Positions 24,501 to 28,260 of a DNA stretch of 28,260 nt are shown here, one piece after another. The notes under the pieces are model-generated. The model was not told where the DNA came from. It did not search any database and worked only from the letters and a program-made list of their open reading frames with translations. Where the stretch lies: positions 1,913,133 through 1,941,392 of the forward strand of contig BLXT01007237.1 in NCBI GenBank assembly GCA_019648995.1, written 5' to 3'. Numbering within the stretch: the stretch's first letter is position 1; the number at the start of each line of letters is the position of its first letter. Origin of the DNA: Plakobranchus ocellatus. Taxonomy: Eukaryota; Mollusca; Gastropoda; Plakobranchidae. A program made the translations under genes and the position numbers.

Positions 24501-26409
24501 AAACCACAGGTTATTAATGTCACTCTAATATATTGCCATAGCCAATTGAAATGCAGTGTCATCCATAGATTTAACATTACAAATGCTGTGCTTAATATTG
24601 CTATGGTGGGATTGGTGTTGAAAGCAGCTCAAATGAGTGTGGCATGTGACAATACTGTTGAGCAAAAAGAATTCTGGTTGTGTTTTTCCCTTTCTTTTTG
24701 GTACTTTGTTTGGCTACAATATGATATGTTTCAAGAGTGGCACTAATGAGTTGACGGTTGGATTTGACAATATTCTTGAGATAAACATAATTTTTTTCTT
24801 TTTTTTAATTCCTTCCTTTCCCTGCTTTTTCAAAGTTAAAGTTAAAATTGTGTTATCAAGGCACAGAATCACTTCAAGAATCTGTCCATTTTTTTTTTTC
24901 TATTACAAAGCTCATGAAAAGTAGTTTCTTGTTGCATTGATGGTTTGAAATTTTCAAAATATTGATGCCATTTACTTAGACTGTTCTTAAGATACATTTA
25001 CTTCTGTCCTACCATGATCTTTCTAGGCAAGCGCCTGTTCCACCAGTGGCTGTGTTCTCCGCTCTGTCAGAGGCAAGCTATCTATGATCGTCTTGATGCA
25101 GTGGGAGATCTGCTTGATGCTCCAGCAGTTATGGATGAGTGTGTGTCTATCATGAAGAAACTGCCAGACCTAGAGAGGTTGTTGAGCAGGTAAAAATGGG
25201 GAAGAATGTGAAGCTGGGGAAGTGAGGCAAGGCTGGGATCTGCTTGTTTTGAGCATTTAAGGTAATCTCAGGCTTGTTCAGTAGGGCCAGGGTAGCAGCG
25301 GTAGCATGCTCAAATTCAAACTGGCAACAGAGAGACGACGAAGCTAGGAAGATGTAGAGCATTTAGGGAGGGCTGGGTGTGTTATTGTTAGCATTTGATA
25401 TTTTGTATGTAGGCAGCCACTGGCAAACTTTGCCCTCAAATCGTCTTATTGGCAATCAAAAACTGGCACTTTTCCTGAGCAGAATAAGAATTACATGAAC
25501 CTGGCTGCATATCACAAAAGAGATTTGATTATTTTTTGACAGCTTATGATGCTATGTCCTTGCCTCCACTAGTTTTTTCCCCCTAGCTCTGATAAATAAA
25601 TTAAATCTGAGCTATAAGTTAAAAAAAAATTTATTTTTTTTTAATTAAGGATTTATTTGGTTCAAATGAACATTGTTCTCCTCAGAATTCATGCCATTGG
25701 CTTATCTAGAAAAAGCAAAAATCACCCAGACAGCCGAGCAATTTTGTATGAGGAACTTACATACAGGTTTGTGAAATCTTACTTAGCTTGGTTTTATGAA
25801 ATATCATGCTTCTCTCTTAAATCTTATTTAAAATGCAATTTGTCACTCATTTGAATTGGTACCAAGACTTATTTCTTTTGCTATTTTATGCTATTCAGTG
25901 CCTTTCTTTCTCTTGTTTTTTTTCCTTTTTTAAAATTGTTCTTTTGAACCTTAGATTGTGAAGGGTTTTGTTTCCGATAAAATTGAAAATAATAACAAAT
26001 AAAAGATACCCCCCTCCCCAAGAAAAAAATTCCAGCTTCTTTAAATTCTAGTGCATAATAAAAACTTTCAAAAAGTGCAATCATGTTGATATTGCTGTGT
26101 TCTGTGTTACACTAATCTGCTGTAGCTAAATGAAAAACATTATTGTCTATAGACTTAAAAGCTGAAAATACTGCTCTTCATTTGGCTATGAATTATAATA
26201 ATGAGAATTCTTTGTCTTGAGAGTGATTAAACATACATTGATTGCAATAATATTCCAGCACCTGTATTTAAATATAAACCTTTATTATTGAATGTCATAC
26301 TTTTTTCCTTCAGCAAAAGAAAAATTGAGGACTTCTTAGCAACAATAGAGGGCTTTAAATTGGCTGTGTCTGTAACAGAGGCATGTAAAAGCGTTGCACC
26401 AAATTTCAA
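1809..26409 (+). CDS. MSH6: MSH6, DNA mismatch repair protein (5' 22 exons, 3' end outside window)
   Basis: MSH6 pairs with MSH2 to form MutSalpha, the nuclear complex that recognises base mismatches and small loops and starts mismatch repair. Twenty-two exons join without a frame break into 883 complete codons plus 2 bases. The order is PIP-like motif (residues 9-17), PWWP domain (about 70-165), charged linker with basic clusters (about 165-375), mismatch-binding domain with F434-Y-E436, connector, and start of the lever. The start ATG at 1809 is supported by an upstream in-frame stop at 1776 and by a PIP-like motif a few residues in. Spacing closely matches human MSH6 (1360 residues; F432/E434 there), so roughly 480 residues are missing to the right, including the clamp and the Walker-motif ATPase. 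No other MutS family member carries this PIP plus PWWP N-terminus. Confidence 0.97.
2203..2350 (+). repeat. Left arm of long diverged inverted repeat
   Basis: The reverse complement of 3617-3803 matches this stretch in colinear blocks. These include AAGAATGTGGG, AAATGAAGGCAA followed by AGTCAA, TGACAACTTT, ATATGGC, TTCCACAAA and TTGTCCCAA. One gap of about 40 bases separates some blocks. Arms this long, about 1.3 kb apart, could be the ends of a decayed DNA transposon or two copies of a dispersed repeat in opposite orientation. Confidence 0.7.
3617..3803 (-). repeat. Right arm of long diverged inverted repeat
   Basis: This is the partner of the arm at 2203-2350, matched on the opposite strand in the same block order. 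It carries an extra AT-rich segment of about 40 bases at roughly 3660-3710. No transposase-like reading frame was recognised between the arms, so any element would be non-autonomous. Confidence 0.7.
3966..4030. repeat. Small mixed direct/inverted repeat
   Basis: AGCATAACTGTAGACA is followed about 40 bases later by AGCGTAACTGTAGGCA as a direct repeat. Between them, ACTGCCTAC pairs with GTAGGCAGT as an inverted repeat. It is probably the remnant of a short mobile or tandem element. Confidence 0.5.
4978..5146 (+). CDS. MSH6: MSH6 exon 2: PWWP core
   Basis: This exon completes codon 67 and runs through residue 122 plus two bases. It encodes [19 protein letters not shown], matching human PGDLVWAKMEGYPWWPCLV; the signature tetrapeptide is PYWP (residues 82-85). 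A conserved strand follows ([14 protein letters not shown]). PWWP domains bind histone H3 trimethylated at Lys36, and in human MSH6 this recruits MutSalpha to chromatin before replication. The acceptor is TTTTCAG and the donor AAG|GTATAG. Confidence 0.96.
5147..5890 (+). other. MSH6 intron 2
   Basis: This is an AT-rich intron with T-runs and a short TA run near 5380. No repeat element, exon or RNA was recognised. Confidence 0.6.
5891..6090 (+). CDS. MSH6: MSH6 exon 3: end of PWWP and start of acidic linker
   Basis: This exon covers residues 123-189 (R123 shared with exon 2) plus one base. [12 protein letters not shown] and GGQFYT correspond to human LLKPYTGSKSKEA and GGHFYS at the end of the PWWP region. 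A helix like human ADEALNKDKIKRLELAV ([17 protein letters not shown]) and then an acidic [13 protein letters not shown] follow. The donor C|GTAAAT is weak at the exon side, but phase and similarity hold. Confidence 0.93.
6091..7084 (+). other. MSH6 intron 3
   Basis: This intron is AT-rich and contains an A-run of about 18 bases at 6537-6554 and several T-runs. No transposon or RNA was recognised. Confidence 0.6.
7085..7161 (+). CDS. MSH6: MSH6 exon 4: linker
   Basis: This is a short exon ending at residue 215 ([16 protein letters not shown] and following). It lies in the poorly conserved linker and is supported by exact phase (1 in, 0 out), a TTTCATTGCAG acceptor and an AAG|GTAACA donor. It sits close to the human exon 3/exon 4 junction (codon 209/210, phase 0). 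Confidence 0.88.
7162..7807 (+). other. MSH6 intron 4
   Basis: No element is securely identified here. A stretch near 7665-7722 vaguely resembles a tRNA-type A box/B box and is treated among the rejected items. Confidence 0.55.
7808..7946 (+). CDS. MSH6: MSH6 exon 5: basic linker with NLS-like clusters
   Basis: This exon covers residues 216-261 plus one base. It encodes two basic clusters, SPRKRKS and KNKRRR, followed by [11 protein letters not shown]. The second part matches human IKKRRVISDSESD, the region carrying nuclear-localisation signals, so a nuclear import role is inferred. Splice sites are CTTCAG and CAG|GTAAGT. Confidence 0.93.
7947..8705 (+). other. MSH6 intron 5
   Basis: This is AT-rich sequence with short homopolymers. 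I see no repeat element or RNA. Confidence 0.6.
8706..8833 (+). CDS. MSH6: MSH6 exon 6: acidic tract
   Basis: This exon completes codon 262 and ends at residue 304. [12 protein letters not shown] aligns with human DVEFKPDTKEEG, and a run of Asp/Glu/Ser follows, ending ESPVKD (human NSPVKV). The composition is extremely acidic and is flanked by the basic exons 5 and 7. The donor is GAC|GTTAGT. Confidence 0.93.
8834..9799 (+). other. MSH6 intron 6
   Basis: This intron contains the LINE fragment listed separately (about 9167-9470). The remainder is AT-rich with nothing recognised. Confidence 0.6.
9167..9470 (+). mobile_element. LINE (non-LTR retrotransposon) 3' reverse-transcriptase fragment
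   Basis: On the plus strand the translation reads [19 protein letters not shown] and then [15 protein letters not shown]. After a frameshift it continues [15 protein letters not shown], and later [18 protein letters not shown]. This order (RRRQLxFLGH, then [13 protein letters not shown], then xxRxEWRxMxANxC) is typical of the C-terminal end of animal LINE ORF2 proteins. It has at least one frameshift and an internal stop, is 5'-truncated as LINEs usually are, and has lost any clear poly(A) or simple tail. The clade is not assigned. Confidence 0.75.
9800..9946 (+). CDS. MSH6: MSH6 exon 7: basic/Ser-rich linker
   Basis: This exon covers residues 305-353. It encodes [10 protein letters not shown], a Lys/Ser-rich segment, and LSSFSAPE at the end. 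It matches human ARKRKRMVTGNGS and RAFSAPQ. It supplies a further NLS-like basic cluster right after the acidic exon. The acceptor is TTCTCACAG and the donor GAG|GTTTGT. Confidence 0.93.
9947..11222 (+). other. MSH6 intron 7
   Basis: This intron contains the TTAA-CCCC terminus with three 30-bp repeats (10321-10463). An 81-codon minus-strand frame at 10586-10831 is unrecognised. I saw nothing else. Confidence 0.6.
10321..10463. mobile_element. Probable piggyBac-type end with three 30-bp palindromic subterminal repeats
   Basis: The segment begins TTAACCCCTTCATGCC, which fits a TTAA target followed by a CCC-type piggyBac end. Three gaplessly alignable 30-bp units follow at 10332-10361, 10389-10418 and 10434-10463. 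Their shared form is ATGCC-(T/A-rich)-GACGT-(4 bases)-GTACGT, and the first two contain ACGTACGTCAT. Starts are 57 and 45 bases apart. Repeated palindromic subterminal motifs are seen in some piggyBac ends. No matching right end (GGGGTTAA) was found in this intron, so the element is either truncated or of another family. Confidence 0.5.
11223..11305 (+). CDS. MSH6: MSH6 exon 8: approach to mismatch-binding domain
   Basis: This exon covers residues 354-380 plus two bases. It ends [15 protein letters not shown], corresponding to human VWYHETLEWLKEEKR, the conserved entry to the structured core. Splice sites are CCCCCAG and AA|GTGAGT. Confidence 0.92.
12240..13490 (-). mobile_element. pogo/Tigger-type DNA transposon fossil
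   Basis: Reading down the minus strand, pieces appear in transposase order. A helix-turn-helix remnant, YGVPKSTL, lies near 13340-13380. [14 protein letters not shown] is near 12970-13010 and includes the first catalytic Asp. KPRCFKH follows, and then VALVID at about 12721-12738 (second Asp). [20 protein letters not shown] at about 12600-12660 is the counterpart of LQPLDQGVIATFKAHY. In it the usual third catalytic Asp is Asn. An acidic [10 protein letters not shown]-like tail lies near 12250-12300. Several stops and frame changes interrupt it, so it is inactive. Termini are uncertain; CAGTCTGAGACT at 12092 and AGTCTAAACTG ending at 13563 are weak candidates. Confidence 0.8.
13860..14091. repeat. 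Diverged tandem duplication, about 115-bp unit
   Basis: Two adjacent copies run about 13860-13973 and 13976-14091. Both end in TCT/TCC-TGGGACAG and share AAATTTT, CAGTGT...CAGTGT...AGACAAGCC/AGGCAAACC, GATTGGC and TTTAGATCT...AGACTT in the same order. Identity is clearly below perfect, so the duplication is old. No coding potential was recognised. Confidence 0.7.
14588..14675 (+). CDS. MSH6: MSH6 exon 9: start of structured core
   Basis: This exon completes codon 381 and ends at residue 410. [17 protein letters not shown] aligns with human DASTLYVPEDFLNSCTP, the beginning of the mismatch-binding domain. Splice sites are CTACCAG and CCT|GTAAGA. Confidence 0.96.
14800..15200. repeat. Degenerate tandem array
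   Basis: The phrase AACTTGCCAATGGACTTT, then (T/A)AAGTAATTTTAGTA(T/A)CTTCATG, then GTATT(A/G)CCTGG(G)AGAAATT recurs about five times. Copies start near 14800, 14884, 14933, 15073 and 15160, with unequal spacing and partial units. It is an old minisatellite-like array, and the fold-back at 14984-15050 interrupts one unit. Confidence 0.65.
14984..15050. repeat. Fold-back repeat copy 1, with likely AGCT target duplication
   Basis: This is a 67-bp near-palindrome. CTGCCATAGCCAAATAAG at the left end pairs with CTCTTCATTTGGCTACAGCAG at the right. It is flanked by AGCT on both sides (14980-14983 and 15051-15054). Removing the element and one AGCT restores a sequence resembling the neighbouring tandem units (AGCTGTATTACC versus AGCTGTCTGTATTGCC). 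This supports a real insertion. Confidence 0.75.
15863..15922 (+). CDS. MSH6: MSH6 exon 10: mismatch-binding domain
   Basis: This exon covers residues 411-430: [20 protein letters not shown]. It corresponds to human [20 protein letters not shown]. Sixty bases, phase 0 on both sides. Splice sites are TTCACAG and AAG|GTATGT. Confidence 0.97.
15923..16355 (+). other. MSH6 intron 10
   Basis: This is AT-rich sequence with T-runs; nothing else was recognised. Confidence 0.6.
16356..16430 (+). CDS. MSH6: MSH6 exon 11: Phe-X-Glu mismatch motif
   Basis: This exon covers residues 431-455, beginning [16 protein letters not shown]. The F434-Y-E436 motif is the MutS mismatch-reading element. The Phe stacks on the mispaired base and the Glu bonds to it; the human equivalents are F432 and E434. 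Both key residues are intact, so mismatch recognition is expected to be conserved. Confidence 0.98.
16431..16864 (+). other. MSH6 intron 11
   Basis: This is AT-rich sequence with T-runs; no element was recognised. Confidence 0.6.
16865..17000 (+). CDS. MSH6: MSH6 exon 12: mismatch-binding domain
   Basis: This exon covers residues 456-500 plus one base. [20 protein letters not shown], followed by [14 protein letters not shown], is nearly identical to the human sequence. The donor is A|GTGAGG, and the split Met codon joins to exon 13 to give RCKNMA (human RCRKMA). Confidence 0.97.
17001..17619 (+). other. MSH6 intron 12
   Basis: A half copy of the fold-back family lies at 17281-17307. A short frame over 17186-17377 has no similarity I recognise. 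Nothing else was noted. Confidence 0.6.
17281..17307. repeat. Partial fold-back repeat (half copy)
   Basis: CTGCTGTGGCCAAATAAAAC closely resembles the left arm of the fold-back family (CTGC(T/C)GTAGCCAAATGAA). No matching right arm follows, so it is a truncated or decayed copy. Confidence 0.45.
17620..17762 (+). CDS. MSH6: MSH6 exon 13: end of mismatch-binding domain and connector start
   Basis: This exon completes M501 and ends at residue 548. [20 protein letters not shown] aligns with human [20 protein letters not shown], and TYSHLTGD aligns with TYSVLEGD. Splice sites are CTTTTTCAG and AAG|GTAAGC. Confidence 0.97.
17763..18506 (+). other. MSH6 intron 13
   Basis: This intron contains a strong hairpin (17932-18010). 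The rest is AT-rich with no recognised element. Confidence 0.6.
17932..18010. repeat. Long-stem hairpin (28-bp arms)
   Basis: GTATCAAATCTCTGAA at 17944-17959 is the exact reverse complement of 17983-17998. Extending outward to 17932-17959 and 17983-18010 gives about 24 matches in 28 pairs, with a 23-base loop. It may be a small fold-back transposon or, since the gene is transcribed through it, a stem-loop in the pre-mRNA. Confidence 0.8.
18507..18575 (+). CDS. MSH6: MSH6 exon 14: connector
   Basis: This exon covers residues 549-571. [15 protein letters not shown] aligns with human AYGVCFVDTSLGKFF. It is 69 bases, phase 0 on both sides. Splice sites are ATTGCAG and CAC|GTAAGC. Confidence 0.96.
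18576..19563 (+). other. MSH6 intron 14
   Basis: This intron contains fold-back repeat copy 2 (18890-18966) and a further faint TTCATTTAGCT match near 19222. Nothing else was recognised. Confidence 0.6.
18890..18966. repeat. Fold-back repeat copy 2
   Basis: This is a 77-bp copy. CTGTCTTAGCCTAATGAAG is at the left, the shared AGCAGTAT and CATGGACTTAACA are in the middle, and TTGCTGTTCATTTAGCTTCG lies near the right end before ACAG. The arms pair imperfectly with each other and match the other copies. Confidence 0.65.
19564..19635 (+). CDS. MSH6: MSH6 exon 15: connector
   Basis: This exon covers residues 572-595. [20 protein letters not shown] aligns with human [20 protein letters not shown], and then TPVQ with PPVQ. 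It is 72 bases, phase 0 on both sides. Confidence 0.97.
19636..20172 (+). other. MSH6 intron 15
   Basis: This is AT-rich sequence; no repeat element or RNA was recognised. Confidence 0.6.
20173..20380 (+). CDS. MSH6: MSH6 exon 16: connector
   Basis: This exon covers residues 596-664 plus one base and is the longest exon here (208 bases). [12 protein letters not shown] aligns with human [32 protein letters not shown] aligns with [20 protein letters not shown]. The donor is ACA|GTGAGC; the frame stays open past it, but the similarity stops there. Confidence 0.96.
20381..21395 (+). other. MSH6 intron 16
   Basis: This is AT-rich sequence with T-runs; no element or RNA was recognised. Confidence 0.6.
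21396..21465 (+). CDS. MSH6: MSH6 exon 17: connector-lever junction
   Basis: This exon completes codon 665 and runs to residue 687 plus two bases. [20 protein letters not shown] aligns with human [20 protein letters not shown]. The acceptor is an uncommon CTATAAAG (AAG rather than CAG/TAG). The phase and the alignment on both sides leave little doubt. The donor is TTG|GTAAAT. Confidence 0.94.
21498..21534. repeat. (TA)n microsatellite
   Basis: This is a pure TA run of about 37 bases, flanked on the right by more TATA-rich sequence to about 21555. It lies 33 bases after the exon 17 donor. Confidence 0.97.
23041..23100. repeat. 31-bp tandem duplication
   Basis: GCCAATAAACTGGTTAAATG, followed by AGTTTAAAT and two linking bases, occurs twice in immediate succession with a 31-base period. 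The first 29 bases are identical in both copies, so the duplication is recent. Confidence 0.97.
23379..23517 (+). CDS. MSH6: MSH6 exon 18: lever
   Basis: This exon completes W688 and ends at residue 734. [20 protein letters not shown] aligns with human [20 protein letters not shown]. A variable Ser/Gln/Lys-rich loop and [11 protein letters not shown] follow. The acceptor is AATCAG and the donor ATG|GTAAAC. Confidence 0.95.
23518..24314 (+). other. MSH6 intron 18
   Basis: This is AT-rich sequence; only a short TA run near 23598 was noted. Confidence 0.6.
24315..24423 (+). CDS. MSH6: MSH6 exon 19: lever
   Basis: This exon covers residues 735-770 plus one base. [20 protein letters not shown] aligns with human [20 protein letters not shown], and then [17 protein letters not shown] with [17 protein letters not shown]. 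This is the MutS core signature where the lever helices begin. Confidence 0.97.
24424..25026 (+). other. MSH6 intron 19
   Basis: This intron contains fold-back repeat copy 3 (24533-24609). The rest is AT-rich with no recognised feature. Confidence 0.6.
24533..24609. repeat. Fold-back repeat copy 3
   Basis: ATTGCCATAGCCAATTGAAA, then GCAGTGTCATCCATAGATTTAACA, the family's central segment (written across positions 24552-24576), and a degenerate right arm ending ATTGCTATGGT. It is more diverged than copies 1 and 4, but the order of blocks is the same. Confidence 0.6.
25027..25189 (+). CDS. MSH6: MSH6 exon 20: lever
   Basis: This exon completes G771 and runs to residue 824 plus two bases. [20 protein letters not shown] aligns with human [20 protein letters not shown], then RLDAVGDLL, and [12 protein letters not shown] aligns with [12 protein letters not shown]. 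Confidence 0.98.
25190..25685 (+). other. MSH6 intron 20
   Basis: A GC-richer patch at 25190-25380 contains a faint repeat of GAGCATTTA(A/G)GG. Nothing else was recognised. Confidence 0.55.
25686..25766 (+). CDS. MSH6: MSH6 exon 21: lever
   Basis: This exon completes R825 and runs to residue 851 plus two bases. [16 protein letters not shown] aligns with human [16 protein letters not shown]. It is 81 bases, phase 2 on both sides. The acceptor is TCCTCAG and the donor CAG|GTTTGT. Confidence 0.97.
25767..26313 (+). other. MSH6 intron 21
   Basis: This intron contains fold-back repeat copy 4 (26117-26190). The rest is AT-rich. Confidence 0.6.
26117..26190. repeat. Fold-back repeat copy 4
   Basis: CTGCTGTAGCTAAATGAAAA at the left pairs with ACTGCTCTTCATTTGGCTATG at the right. 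The central TATTGTCTATAGACTTAA matches the other copies. It is 74 bp long and, with copy 1, one of the best-preserved copies. It ends about 120 bases before the exon 22 acceptor. Confidence 0.75.
26314..26409 (+). CDS. MSH6: MSH6 exon 22: lever (last exon in window)
   Basis: This exon completes S852 and runs to residue 883 plus two bases. [20 protein letters not shown] aligns with human [20 protein letters not shown]. The donor is CAA|GTAAGT. The coding sequence must continue beyond the right edge. Confidence 0.96.
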
Positions 26410-26792
26410 GTAAGTTAAAGGATTAAACGACTTTTTTTTGTTGTAATTGTACTTCAGATTGAGATGCTTTTTAGCAGTCAGAGTTTTTAAAAAAATTAGG
26501 GAAAAACTGTGATAATTCTTTGCGTTTAACTTCAATATTCTGTAAGAAAGTAATGGTGCCTCTAGCAGTGTTTGATACCATTTCAAGCCTGATATTTTTC
26601 CAACAATTGTCTGGTAACAGACAATTAAGTATTAGGAAATGCTTTTGCTTAAGCTAAAAGAATGTCTAAAACTTGTTTAGACCCCACCTTATTTTCTTTT
26701 TTCTCAGATAATTTTACTTGTCAGTCACTGTCAGGCCTGACATTTGATATCTATGGTATTGCCGCTCCAAAATGCATCAAACCCTTATTTTT

Positions 26793-27850
26793 TTAACCAT
26801 TAATGTACCAGAGTCTTCAACAAAACACACCATTTGTGTGCCAATGTAAGGAGAATAACTCTAATTTCTTATACCACTAGTTTTACTAAAAAATTCACAT
26901 AAAATTTGCCTTTTGTCGTATTGTTTTGAAAAAAATTGCAAATGAAAGGAAAATGGATAAGCTTTCAAGTGATACCAAATATGTTGGTATTTTATAAATT
27001 TGTCAATACGCAAAAAAAATCATAAAATGGAAAATAAAAAAAATTCCTGTTTTTCAACAAATTTTCTTGTGTTTATTTGTAATTTATTCATTATTACCAT
27101 TTAAATTCAGAGAGAATGATAGAACTGAGCAAATATGTGCTACACAAGCAACACCCAAATACAGTTTCTGATAGTAGCAATACCAAACATAAAGTTCAGA
27201 TGCAAAAATATGTCTATGTCTCGAGGTGTGTCTGGCTTGAATTCCGTTGCATGTCTTTGTGTGGCATATAGGTTTGTTTGTGTTGCTAGTGTTTCAACTA
27301 GATGTGAAAAATAAATTGACAAAGTCAATAGGTTGATTTTCATGGGTAAGGTCGTAATCTTCTGCTTTAGGGCCTACAAGTTAAGTAAAAAGGTTTACTT
27401 CAATAGGTTTTAACTCATCTAGACCTAGGCCGTCATCGTCATTAGACTGATCAGGGTCAAGCTTACCTGATGATTCAATATCCCCATCAATGTCTTCTTC
27501 CTCATCTCAATCTAATTCTATTTCACTTTCATCTGCATTGTCGTCGAATTCATCGATTGGGGTACCATCATCATTAGTATTTTGGCTTTGGACCGTCAAA
27601 CTTTGCAAGAAACTAAAGGCTACTTCAAAAAATCGTAGTTCGGTCATTTGAAGACTGATTCCGTTTATTAAAAAAGTATTAGAAAGGCTATCTATTCGGC
27701 TTCCGATATAGCTTCCTTCCGCGGTAATATCTGGTATATGAAATTTCGGTCCAGGCAGTTTTTTAGTAGTGTTATATCGCGGGCGATAGTGGGTAATGTG
27801 GTACAAGGGCGTCACGGGCGATGGCGGTAATGTGGATCATTAATGGTTAA
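26793..27850 (-). mobile_element. Deleted piggyBac-type DNA transposon with TTAA ends
   Basis: TTAACCATTAATG at 26793-26805 is the exact reverse complement of CATTAATGGTTAA at 27838-27850. This fits a TTAA target duplication plus a 9-bp CCATTAATG terminal repeat. Inside, on the minus strand from about 27815, an acidic segment ends FDDNADESEIELD and continues DEEEDIDGDIESSG after a stop. It is followed by LVETLATQTNLYATQRH, EFKPDTPRDIDIFLHLNFMF and GIATIRN. This matches the N-terminal third of piggyBac transposases (acidic head, then ETNRYA-type and W-P-T-E-IKIFLG-type motifs). The catalytic DDD core is absent. It has at least two stops and a frame change, so it is an internally deleted relic. 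Confidence 0.7.
27780..27836. repeat. Short direct repeat near piggyBac right end
   Basis: GGGCGATAGTGGGTAATGTGG and GGGCGATGGCGGTAATGTGG occur in tandem just inside the right terminus of the piggyBac relic. They are probably subterminal repeats of the element, which may serve as transposase-binding sites. Confidence 0.6.
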
Positions 27851-28044
27851 TGGCCTTCTTGTAGCAGAATATGGTGACATAATACATTTCAGTTTTAGAC
27901 ATAAAATGAAAGCAGTTGAGTAGTTATGCTGTATTACTGCTACTTATGCTGATAATAAAAAAGAATGGTGAAGTCAATTTCTGTTTTGTTTTCTCTTTTT
28001 TGGAGTGCTTTTTGTTAGGTTAAAAAAAAATTATGTTTTATAGA

Positions 28045-28048
<4 letters not shown>

Positions 28049-28122
<74 letters not shown>
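28049..28122. repeat. (TA)n microsatellite
   Basis: This is an essentially pure TA run of about 74 bases, the longest in the window. It could extrude as a cruciform and is likely polymorphic. Confidence 0.97.
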
Positions 28123-28126
<4 letters not shown>

Positions 28127-28260
28127 TTTTTTTCCTCACCTTATGCTAAATTATATATTATATCCTGTATTGGTTGGACAGTTGTTTAATTTGAGGTGTC
28201 AGCATAATCTTTGAAAGAAGCCAAAAATCCATCATCATCAAGTGCCTCTCTTGAAGGCAG

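Larger units (their letters stand above)
26410..28260 (+). other. MSH6 intron 22 (partial)
   Basis: This intron contains the piggyBac fossil (26793-27850) and a long TA microsatellite (28049-28122). No exon with MSH6 similarity was found up to the window end. Confidence 0.65.

Noticed and set aside
26227-26586. 119-codon minus-strand frame.
   Set aside because: It is antisense to exon 22 and its flanks. Its composition is that of AT-rich intron sequence.
28225-28260. The window ends in GGCAG, which could be the acceptor for MSH6 exon 23.
   Set aside because: The next bases are outside the window. The preceding tract is a weak pyrimidine stretch, so no call is possible.

Overview
The window is a piece of an intron-rich, AT-rich animal genome. 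It carries one host gene, on the plus strand: the first 22 coding exons of the DNA mismatch-repair gene MSH6 (MutS homolog 6). Introns are mostly 0.4-3 kb and are full of homopolymer runs, TA and CT microsatellites and relics of transposable elements. The protein aligns along its whole length with human MSH6, but the gene lacks the giant exon 4 of vertebrates. An invertebrate is therefore likely. A mollusc or other lophotrochozoan is a guess from general appearance; the sequence does not prove it.

Layout. Bases 1-1800 are upstream DNA: a long CT microsatellite, a decayed Ty3/gypsy integrase fossil on the minus strand (about 471-1024), and a putative MSH6 promoter with perfect palindromes. Exon 1 starts at 1809, with an in-frame stop just upstream at 1776-1778. 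The 22 exons read in one continuous phase for 883 complete codons plus 2 bases. They encode a PCNA-binding (PIP-like) N-terminus, a PWWP domain, a charged linker with nuclear-localisation-like clusters, the mismatch-recognition domain with the Phe-X-Glu motif, the connector, and the first part of the lever. The rest of the lever, the clamp and the MutS ATPase lie beyond the right edge.

The introns are the accessory landscape. Intron 1 holds a long diverged inverted repeat. Intron 6 holds a LINE reverse-transcriptase tail. Intron 7 holds a piggyBac-like terminus with three 30-bp palindromic repeats. Intron 8 holds a pogo/Tigger transposase fossil and a tandem duplication. Intron 9 holds a degenerate tandem array interrupted by a small fold-back element. 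Intron 13 holds a 28-bp-stem hairpin. Intron 17 holds TA repeats and a 31-bp duplication. Intron 22 holds a deleted piggyBac element with matching TTAA-flanked ends.

The most interesting unlabelled signal is a family of short (about 67-77 bp) fold-back repeats. There are four full copies in introns 9, 14, 19 and 21 and a half copy in intron 12. I found no new multi-gene system.
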